64,000 nucleotides of DNA, from positions 62,001-126,000 of the forward strand of contig NZ_QLLN01000007.1 of assembly GCF_003259375.1 (NCBI RefSeq), written 5' to 3'. The translations under genes and the position numbers were made by a program. Below, one piece after another: positions 57,288 through 64,000 of this stretch (the stretch's first letter is position 1; each line of letters starts with the position of its first letter). Below the pieces are notes generated by a model, which had not been told where the DNA came from, searched no databases, and saw nothing but the letters and a program-made list of their open reading frames with translations. This DNA is from Arenibacter echinorum. Its GTDB lineage: Bacteria > Bacteroidota > Bacteroidia > Flavobacteriales > Flavobacteriaceae.

Positions 57288-59462
57288 ATGGTCCAAACGA
57301 AAACCGAAATCAGTAGAAGGAAGTTTCTTAAATCATCCTCTGGGGTAGCACTCTTTATTGGAGTATCTGGTATCCTGCCGCAGCTGATATCCTGCAAAGA
57401 CCCCAAGAAAATTAAGGAACAACTGGCTCAACAGCCACTTACAGCCTGGGTAAAATTGTCCGAGGATGGTCTAATCACAATTTATAATCCGGCCGCCGAA
57501 ATGGGGCAGGGATCCATGACCTCCTTACCGCTTATTTTTGCCGAAGAGATGGACGCGGACTGGTCTATGGTGAAGGTGGAGTTTTCACCCCAGGAATCGG
57601 AGATATACGGTTCTCCAGGATGGGCCCCTGGAAGTAAGCTGATGTTTACTGTAGGCAGCAGAACAACAAATAGCTACTATCAGGTAATGCGAAAAGCAGG
57701 CGCCCAGGCCCGCTATGTTTTAATGAGCAGTGCCGCCAAACATTGGGAAGTACCCATAGAGGAACTGACAACATCCAATAGTCATGTACTTCATGGAAAA
57801 ACCAACCAAAAAATAAGTTACGGAGCCCTGGTTCCCTTTTTGGAAATGCCAGAAACACTACCCGACTTTAGCGAAGCACAATTAAAAAATCCTAAGGATT
57901 TCCAGTTGGTCGGTAAAGACATCCCCCGTACCGAGATCCCTGCCAAGGTAGATGGCAGTGCCATGTTTGCGATAGACATCCGTTTGCCGGGAATGGTTTA
58001 CGGAGTTTTGGAAAGAGGAAAACTACACGGCTCCAAACCTAGCCTGACCAATGAAAATGAGATCCTCGCTATGGAGGGGGTATTAAAAATAATCCCCTTG
58101 GATTATGCCATTGGAATTGTAGCCAAGAATCTAGAACAGGCCTTGAATGCCAAACAAAGCCTTAAAATAGATTGGAGCGAGTCCAAAGCAAGCGGACATA
58201 ACTCACAGGAAGTATATAGCACCTATGAAAAAATAGCCTCACAAAAAGAAAAGGGCAAAGTGATCATCGAAATTGGGGATGTTGCCAAGGCCAAAAGAAC
58301 CGCCGCCAAAACCTATGAGGTGGACTATAAGAACGATTATGTATACCATGCCCAAATGGAACCGCTGAATGCAGTGGTACAGGTTGCTGAAGATGGTGGC
58401 AGTGCCGAAGTTTGGGTAGGCAGCCAACAAGGAACGGATACCAAGTTGGGAGTACCTAAAATACTAGGTATAGCCTCGGAAAAGGTAAACGTACATCTAC
58501 AATATTTGGGAGGTGGATTTGGCAGAAGAAGTATGAACGATTTTGTAGAGGAATGTGCCATACTAGCCAAAGAAATGGCACCACTTCCGGTAAAACTTAT
58601 ATGGACCAGGGAGGACGATGTTACCTATGGGGCATTCCGGCCACTTTCCCTACAGCGACTAACTGTCAATACAGATCCCGAAGGGAATATTACGGCATTT
58701 TCGCACGCTGTGGTAGGGGACGGTGGAAACCTGGTGGCCAGTGCTGTGGCCAATGATCATTACGACATCCCCAACCAATTTGCGGAATGGCGGGAAGCCT
58801 CCAATGGTATTCGTCTAAAACATTGGCGTGCCGTAGGACATGGCCCCAATAAATTTGCCATTGAATCTATGCTGGATGAAATTGCTTGGAAGCAGGGCAC
58901 AGATCCTTTGGAACTTAGAAGAAAATTAATGGCAAAGGCCCCCAGGGCATTGGCTACTCTGGAAAAGGCCGCTGAAATCTCCCAATGGAATACCCCTTCC
59001 GTGGAAGGCAGGGCCAAAGGAATGGCTTTTGTGGAACATGGATCTTTGGGAACTGGGGTTTGTGAAATATCCATAGACCGAAGTACTGGCAATATCTTAG
59101 TGCATCACTTTTGGATCGCATTGGATGCTGGAGTGGTAGTACAACCGGACAATGTAAAAGCCCAAATGGAAGGCGGCATCATTATGGGTATAAGCAGTGT
59201 GCTAAAAGAACAAATTACCATTGTAGATGGCCAAGTGCAACAATCCAATTATCATGATTATAATTTACTAAGGATGCAGGAAATTCCTGAAAGTATTGAA
59301 ACCGTAATTCTGGAATCCTCAGAAATTCCCGAAGGGGTAGGCGAAACGGCCACACCTATGGTCGCCTGTGCCATAGCCAATGCCTTTCTGAAATTGACTG
59401 GGAAACCGCTACGCCATCTGCCTTTCTCCCCAGAGCGTGTACTGCAGGCCTTGAACAGTTGA
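57288..59462 (+). CDS. Molybdopterin-binding subunit of a xanthine dehydrogenase-family enzyme (IorB-like)
   Basis: The 724-aa protein starts at 57288, 4 bp after the small-subunit stop; the longer frame would overlap that gene. It has a twin-Arg leader (SRRKFLKSSSGVALFIGVSG), so it is likely exported folded. Mo-cofactor-binding motifs include YLGGGFGRRSMNDFVEEC and GVGETATPMVACAIAN, the latter holding the catalytic Glu of the family. Such enzymes hydroxylate N-heterocycles or aldehydes. No FAD subunit or cytochrome acceptor is encoded next to it, so the electron route is unclear. Confidence 0.9.
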   Translation: MVQTKTEISRRKFLKSSSGVALFIGVSGILPQLISCKDPKKIKEQLAQQPLTAWVKLSEDGLITIYNPAAEMGQGSMTSLPLIFAEEMDADWSMVKVEFSPQESEIYGSPGWAPGSKLMFTVGSRTTNSYYQVMRKAGAQARYVLMSSAAKHWEVPIEELTTSNSHVLHGKTNQKISYGALVPFLEMPETLPDFSEAQLKNPKDFQLVGKDIPRTEIPAKVDGSAMFAIDIRLPGMVYGVLERGKLHGSKPSLTNENEILAMEGVLKIIPLDYAIGIVAKNLEQALNAKQSLKIDWSESKASGHNSQEVYSTYEKIASQKEKGKVIIEIGDVAKAKRTAAKTYEVDYKNDYVYHAQMEPLNAVVQVAEDGGSAEVWVGSQQGTDTKLGVPKILGIASEKVNVHLQYLGGGFGRRSMNDFVEECAILAKEMAPLPVKLIWTREDDVTYGAFRPLSLQRLTVNTDPEGNITAFSHAVVGDGGNLVASAVANDHYDIPNQFAEWREASNGIRLKHWRAVGHGPNKFAIESMLDEIAWKQGTDPLELRRKLMAKAPRALATLEKAAEISQWNTPSVEGRAKGMAFVEHGSLGTGVCEISIDRSTGNILVHHFWIALDAGVVVQPDNVKAQMEGGIIMGISSVLKEQITIVDGQVQQSNYHDYNLLRMQEIPESIETVILESSEIPEGVGETATPMVACAIANAFLKLTGKPLRHLPFSPERVLQALNS

Positions 59463-59573
59463 ATCATTCAATTAATAACACCTAAAAACTCCCTAGGTAT
59501 TACCATTGGGGGGTCTTCATATTGATCTATAAATAATCAATATTTAAACAGAACCTCCGATAACTACACTAAA

Positions 59574-59608
59574 CTAAAGGCTTCCCATATTTATAGGCCT
59601 TTTATTTT
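59574..59608. terminator. Hairpin between convergent genes
   Basis: Arms AAAGGC(T) and (A)GGCCTTT with a T-run following on the plus strand lie between the molybdenum hydroxylase and the convergent glycosidase gene. It could serve the plus-strand operon. Confidence 0.5.
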
Positions 59609-59686
59609 AAAAGATAGTCTACCCTGACTTAGAATGAATTTCCGTAGTATTAAAGGTGGGGACATCAAGTTCCTCTGGAAATAGCA

Positions 59687-61066
59687 TCAATTAAAACCCG
59701 GCATTGGTAAATTGAGATCGGCGTTTTCCAAGATTAGGATCCAATCCTGACCTCTTCCCGAAGTGGGCGGCTTATAGGTCTGGACACCATCAGTGTCCGA
59801 TGTACCCAAATGATAGGACACGCCATATCTTGGGTCGTACCAAATGGCCTTTTTATTTGTTCCTGAAATCATTCCCTTGTCCACAACAAAGGCCTTCCCA
59901 CTGGGTGAGTAGATCAACGCAAAAGTGGCATCGGAGGCCATTACTGCCCTTATGGGCTCGCCATTTACTTCCATGCTACTTTTGATTATTTCTTGCTTAG
60001 GTATCCACTTTGAAAAGGATCGCGCCTCCACTAAAGTTCTAAGATGTTTCATTTGATAGGCCCCTGGATGATCCAAGGCTTCTTTCCAAGGTATTGCGGC
60101 CCCAATAATTGGTCCATGATCGGGTGTGTACATCTGCCAAATATTATTATTCCCATAGGTGTGCCCACAAGCCCCTGCAAAAACAGACCAATAGGCAGCC
60201 TGCCTCACATCATAATCATCAAAACGATCCATAGGGTCAGTCCCTTTAAAATAAAACCCCACCGGTATGCCTTCATATCTCGGCTCCCCGTCCAAGGTCG
60301 GTTTTGTTGGCTCAAGGGAATAGTCATGCTCTGCATAAAGTCCGTTGTCATGCCCATGTTGACCGTGAGAGGATTGATACATATTAAAATCCAGCCATTC
60401 AGCATCATGAAAATAATCGGACGACATTCCGGGTCCCCTAGGATGAAATGTGATAAGCTGTTGGCCATTACACCCCTGCTTAAGTCCCTCTGCCATTGCC
60501 TCTACAATCTTCTTGTCATTGTCCGTTCTAATATTCCTATCCCCGCCTAAGATCCAAATAACGGGTTTTTCCTTATATCTTTTCCCCAAAAACAGTCCAA
60601 ATTCTTTTGCACTTTCAGGGTTAAAAATAATGTCCTTTTCACTTAGCGAACTCCAATAACTGCCCCAAGTGGGAAGCATTCCCATAACCAATCCCAAAGA
60701 ACTTGCCTTATCCACTATGTCGTCTACATGTTTAAAATAAGCCTCATTGGGTCTTTTAGGGTCCTTATTCAATAACGGCAGATTCCCATTGGCATTAGGA
60801 ACAGCTATGCCGTTCAGTTCTGATAAAATAACAGCTTGTACCACGGTAAAACCCTTATCGGTCCGATTTTTAAGATAATATTCCGCCTCCTTCATATCCA
60901 ATCTATGGAACAATTCCCAAGCCGTATCTCCCAAATAGAAAAAAGGCGTGCCATCTTCCTTTTCAATATATCTGCCATTTTCGCTTATTCCCAGGGACTG
61001 CCCAATAACGCATTGAAAATGTAAAAACACAAAAACCAGACTAAAACAAAAAAGTAGTTTTCTCAT
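59687..61066 (-). CDS. DUF4038/GH140-like glycoside hydrolase, exported
   Basis: The 459-aa protein has a signal peptide (MRKLLFCFSLVFVFLHFQCV). A TIM-barrel of the DUF4038 type follows: ENGRYIEKEDGTPFFYLGDT, AWELFHRLDMKEAEYYL and FTVVQAVILSE. Probable catalytic residues are Asp176 in WILGGDRN and Glu261 in LDGEPRYEG, by comparison with the GH140 apiosidase family. A C-terminal beta-domain (about 365-459, MASDATFALIYSPSGKAFVV) matches the collagen-binding-like domain usually fused to DUF4038. The length is that of the family. True apiose activity is not implied. Confidence 0.78.
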   Translation of the reverse strand: MRKLLFCFSLVFVFLHFQCVIGQSLGISENGRYIEKEDGTPFFYLGDTAWELFHRLDMKEAEYYLKNRTDKGFTVVQAVILSELNGIAVPNANGNLPLLNKDPKRPNEAYFKHVDDIVDKASSLGLVMGMLPTWGSYWSSLSEKDIIFNPESAKEFGLFLGKRYKEKPVIWILGGDRNIRTDNDKKIVEAMAEGLKQGCNGQQLITFHPRGPGMSSDYFHDAEWLDFNMYQSSHGQHGHDNGLYAEHDYSLEPTKPTLDGEPRYEGIPVGFYFKGTDPMDRFDDYDVRQAAYWSVFAGACGHTYGNNNIWQMYTPDHGPIIGAAIPWKEALDHPGAYQMKHLRTLVEARSFSKWIPKQEIIKSSMEVNGEPIRAVMASDATFALIYSPSGKAFVVDKGMISGTNKKAIWYDPRYGVSYHLGTSDTDGVQTYKPPTSGRGQDWILILENADLNLPMPGFN

Positions 61067-61623
61067 ACGATTACATAATAGGATTTAGCAAACACACCCC
61101 AATATCTAAAATTATTACTTCAATTTGAACTAAGTAACTGAAAATTAATCATTTATTTTCAAGTAATAGATGAACGGATATATCACCAAAAGTGAATGTT
61201 ACATGGATCAGGATTAATTCTTATGTTTTTACAAAATTCGGATTAAAATGATTTGTCCTTTTTGTTTGTTGTTCGGCTTATCTATTGGTTAGAATCAAGT
61301 GATATGATTCTTTCATTTTCTTTGCATGTCCAAAGAAAACGAAACAAAAGAAAAGACACTTCTTCGCTAGGTGGCCCCTAAAATCTAGGGATTTCATGGA
61401 CCGATGCCATGGCCTAAATTATTTCCAAGGCTTCAATAATTCTTTACGGCCATGACATCTCCACTACGGAAGAAGTCAGACCAGACAACGAACTTTGGGG
61501 ACAATGTTAAAGGGTAATCACCAATGGACCCACCTGCCAAAAGGAAATACAACTCCTTATTTCCTGTTAACAATTGGGACCAATATCAAAAATTATGACC
61601 CTAAATTATATAGGATGCCCTTA
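61067..61623. other. Gene-free gap with degenerate repeat
   Basis: The 557-bp gap is AT-rich on the left. Around 61320-61375 it holds tttgcatgtccaaagaaaac and acaaaagaaaagacact, which resemble an interspersed flavobacterial repeat. I see no gene. Confidence 0.45.
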
Positions 61624-63741
61624 TTATTTTTTTGGCAGAAAGAATACCCCTGTCGGAATAGTTTCCCTTTCCAGACCTGGACCGCTCCATTCCAATTCCA
61701 AGGAAGGCTTTCCCTTTTGGGGGCTTTTGTAATATACCCGAAACGGATGCAATCCGGCCTTAAGTTTAATGCTCCCACTTTTGGGCGAGTTCTGAAAATA
61801 CTCATAATCCGCATCAACTACTGCCGCATCGTGGATCCGAAGAAATGCCCCTGAATTTGCAGAGACATAGAAGGTATAATCCCCATCCAAAGGAATACGG
61901 ATATACCCCTCAAAGAACATGGCTCCAGCAGAATCAACACCATTTACCCCCCCATTCAGCTGGTCCACCTCACCTGTTTCATAATGGGTCAGGGCGGCTA
62001 CTTCAGGTACCCAAGGAAAATCGCCCTTAAAGGATTTCCATGAAATACCATTTTTCATAACCCCTTCGGCCACGGCAGGTACCGGAACATCATCATAAGG
62101 CCTTAAGGCCGTACTATTTGGAATTCGGGACCCTAGGACCTTGTCCTTCATCTTTTGCTGCAAACTAGCAAGTTTAGGATCCTTGGCCAAATTCTGGGTC
62201 TGTTGTGGGTCCTTTAAAACATCATATATTTCAAAAGGATCGTTATGGGATTTAATGTCGTATCGCAGCCCAACATAATTTTCTAAACGCACCATTTGCA
62301 TTTGATTACGGGCACGTCCTTGATGTTCCGGGATAAAATCTGCATAGTTTGGTGTCTTTCCCGGTTGAAAGTACTCTATATAAATATTGCTCTCCGGTTG
62401 AATTCCTTTTCCAAGTAAGGAAGGCAATAGGGATACCCCATCTGAAATGGCAGGTGCCGGAAGTCTGGCCATTTGCGTGAAAGTGGGCATCCAGTCATAG
62501 GAAATACTAGGAGTTTCAATCTGTTTTCCTGCTGGAATATGACCTGGCCATAATGCCAATGTTGGCATACGCACTCCACCTTCCAAACAATCCCGCTTTA
62601 TTCCATCGAAGGGCCCAAAACTCTTAAAAAATGTAGGGTCTATAGGTTCATTCGCTAAATAGGATTCCTTGGACGGGCCATTGTCCGATGTAAATACAAC
62701 CATAGTATTCTCATCAATTTTCAAATCCTTGAGCAATTGCAGGATATCGCCCACAGCATCATCTATCCGCCTAGTGTCCGTGGCATATCGTTTATATACC
62801 TCGGGCCAGGCCAATTGGGCAGTTGCTGGATCATCATCATCGTCATAGGTAGCATTGGCATAATCCGGATGCATCCAAGAATCCACTTCTCCCGAAGCGG
62901 TATTGATCATTTTGCCTGGCTCCCCCAGCCATTGAAGCCCGCCATTCAACCCACCACCTGCTGGATAGGCCTGGGTAGGCAACTCAAGAACAGCATGGGG
63001 CGTATCATAGGCCAGATACATAAAAAAAGGTTTATCGCCATCGTTCCCCTTCTTGAAATCGACAATCCATTTCTTTGCAGCTGCCGTAAATAGGTCGGTC
63101 GTATAACACTTGTCAAGATCATCAGCTATATTGGTCCTGTTTTCATATACTTCCTTCCTGCCCCTATAAATACCTTCTTTGGGATAGTGTTCATGACCAT
63201 CACCATGGCGTATATAACCCAGGTAATAATCGAATCCGCGATTAAGGGGGTGTGCCGTCCAATTGGGAGCCTTACCTCCTTTTCCCTGTAAGCCCCATTT
63301 ACCAATGGCGGCCGTAGTATAGCCTGCAGTTTGCAATACCGACCCTAAAGTATGGTTGTTGGCTAATGCCTTGTCGAACTGATTGTCCCTAATATTGGCG
63401 TGACCCTGACTTTGGCCCAATAACAAGGAGGCTCTGGAAGGGGCACAAACCGGTGCCGCGGAATAATGCTGTGTCAGCAAAGCGCCTACTTCTGCCATTT
63501 GATCCAGATTGGGCGTATACTCCCGAGGATGGGCCGCCCCCTTTTCCTTCGCTCTCATATTCTGAAACAGCACCCCTAGATCCCCGTAACCCAAATCATC
63601 GGTAAGAATAAAAATGATATTGGGTTTTATATTTTCCTTATCAACTTCCGCTTTTGCATTCCTTTGGGCAATTAGCGTATTTATGCCCACCAATAGCATT
63701 AGAGCGAATATAATTTTTGAAGTCACTGTTTTATGAAGCAT
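61624..63741 (-). CDS. Sulfatase with C-terminal PA14-like domain, exported
   Basis: The 705-aa protein has a signal peptide (KIIFALMLLVGINTLIAQ) and a Cys-type sulfatase domain (about 38-560). LTDDLGYGDLG is at the metal site, the signature is CAPSR (Cys99) followed by ASLLLGQSQGHANIRD, and IGKWGLQG comes later. Residues about 590-705 form a PA14-like sugar-binding module (FEGYIRIPLDGDYTFYVSAN, LKAGLHPFRVYY and LELEWSGPG). The extra domain probably targets the enzyme to a glycan. It sits between a GH140-like enzyme and a partial glycosidase. Confidence 0.88.
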   Translation of the reverse strand: MLHKTVTSKIIFALMLLVGINTLIAQRNAKAEVDKENIKPNIIFILTDDLGYGDLGVLFQNMRAKEKGAAHPREYTPNLDQMAEVGALLTQHYSAAPVCAPSRASLLLGQSQGHANIRDNQFDKALANNHTLGSVLQTAGYTTAAIGKWGLQGKGGKAPNWTAHPLNRGFDYYLGYIRHGDGHEHYPKEGIYRGRKEVYENRTNIADDLDKCYTTDLFTAAAKKWIVDFKKGNDGDKPFFMYLAYDTPHAVLELPTQAYPAGGGLNGGLQWLGEPGKMINTASGEVDSWMHPDYANATYDDDDDPATAQLAWPEVYKRYATDTRRIDDAVGDILQLLKDLKIDENTMVVFTSDNGPSKESYLANEPIDPTFFKSFGPFDGIKRDCLEGGVRMPTLALWPGHIPAGKQIETPSISYDWMPTFTQMARLPAPAISDGVSLLPSLLGKGIQPESNIYIEYFQPGKTPNYADFIPEHQGRARNQMQMVRLENYVGLRYDIKSHNDPFEIYDVLKDPQQTQNLAKDPKLASLQQKMKDKVLGSRIPNSTALRPYDDVPVPAVAEGVMKNGISWKSFKGDFPWVPEVAALTHYETGEVDQLNGGVNGVDSAGAMFFEGYIRIPLDGDYTFYVSANSGAFLRIHDAAVVDADYEYFQNSPKSGSIKLKAGLHPFRVYYKSPQKGKPSLELEWSGPGLERETIPTGVFFLPKK

Positions 63742-63791
63742 AAGGCGTTTATTTTTCTTGTCTGATTATAAATGGTTTGGGTAAATTAGCA

Positions 63792-64000
63792 TTAATCTGC
63801 TTTATTGAAAACAAATGTGGTCAGAGATTTACCCAAGACCTGAATTTTACTATTCCCAAATTGAGCATTGGGCATTTTACTAAGATTGTAAGATTCACTG
63901 GTAACATAACTCTCGATTTTGGAATTTGATGGTATGTCTAAATTTAATTTTAAATTCATAGCAGTATCCCATTGGTTTAATACAACCAAGACCAAACTAT
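63792..64000 (-). CDS. C-terminal end of a glycoside hydrolase (GH30-like tail)
   Basis: The frame is open to the right edge, so this is the last 69 or so codons of a longer gene. The sequence VLVVLNQWDTAMNLKLNLDI, then IESYVTSESYNLSKM and VLGKSLTTFVFNKAD, has the form of the C-terminal beta-sandwich of GH30-type and related enzymes, which commonly end in a Ser-x-Thr-Thr-Phe pattern. The catalytic domain is outside the window, so the family is tentative. It lies 50 bp upstream of the sulfatase gene and may be co-transcribed. Confidence 0.5.
   Translation of the reverse strand, partial: SLVLVVLNQWDTAMNLKLNLDIPSNSKIESYVTSESYNLSKMPNAQFGNSKIQVLGKSLTTFVFNKAD

Overview
The window looks like chromosome from a marine-type member of the Flavobacteriaceae (Bacteroidota). 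The evidence is two SusC/SusD pairs, each with its own ECF sigma factor and FecR-type anti-sigma factor, four Cys-type sulfatases, a Bacteroidota promoter (TTTG-N19-TAnnTTTG) before a tRNA gene, low GC, and dispersed intergenic repeats of the flavobacterial kind. The genus cannot be fixed from the sequence alone.

Layout. 1-8.7 kb is housekeeping: the tail of a TPM-domain protein, an outer-membrane beta-barrel protein, the GTPases Der and Era, a NhaC-type antiporter and the initiator tRNA-Met. 8.7-27.3 kb is a first polysaccharide utilisation locus (PUL 1). It holds sigma/FecR, SusC/SusD, three divergent GH29-like fucosidases, a parallel beta-helix lipoprotein with a C-terminal PDZ domain, a sulfatase and a PHP-type metallohydrolase. 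It is bounded by a perfect 38-bp direct repeat of the 3' half of tRNA-Met. 27.3-30.7 kb is a small accessory block (43-aa membrane peptide, MBL-fold/rhodanese protein, Dps, methyltransferase). 30.7-36.3 kb is a 5.4-kb AT-rich insert carrying a 1032-aa protein of unknown function, a possible Cys-His-Asp hydrolase and a DKNYY-like exported protein. The insert is flanked by a 217-bp direct repeat of the 3' end of the neighbouring FAD-oxidoreductase gene. 36.3-49.5 kb is PUL 2: FAD oxidoreductase, two sulfatases, SusD/SusC and FecR/sigma. 49.5-59.5 kb carries an NTF2-like protein, a lone PD-(D/E)XK nuclease-like protein, a beta-propeller amidohydrolase and a two-subunit molybdenum hydroxylase. 59.7-64 kb carries a GH140-like glycosidase, a sulfatase-PA14 protein and the tail of a possible GH30-like enzyme.

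How it works together. In each PUL the SusC has an N-terminal STN signalling domain. Ligand binding at SusC/SusD is expected to be passed to FecR, releasing the ECF sigma factor to switch on the locus. Sulfatases and fucosidases would then strip sulfate and fucose-type side groups from an algal or animal glycan. In both PULs the fecR-susC gap contains a hairpin plus T-tract on the opposite strand, with a TAnnTTTG box opposite the susC start codon. This is the layout expected of an antisense sRNA that represses susC.

Most notable: two different duplicated 3' ends (a tRNA gene and a protein-coding gene) mark separate integration events, yet I see no integrase or transposase in the window. Two further, weaker copies of the oxidoreductase 3' end suggest that gene end is a recurrent breakpoint. 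All functional calls come from motifs and family knowledge read by eye; no database search was possible.
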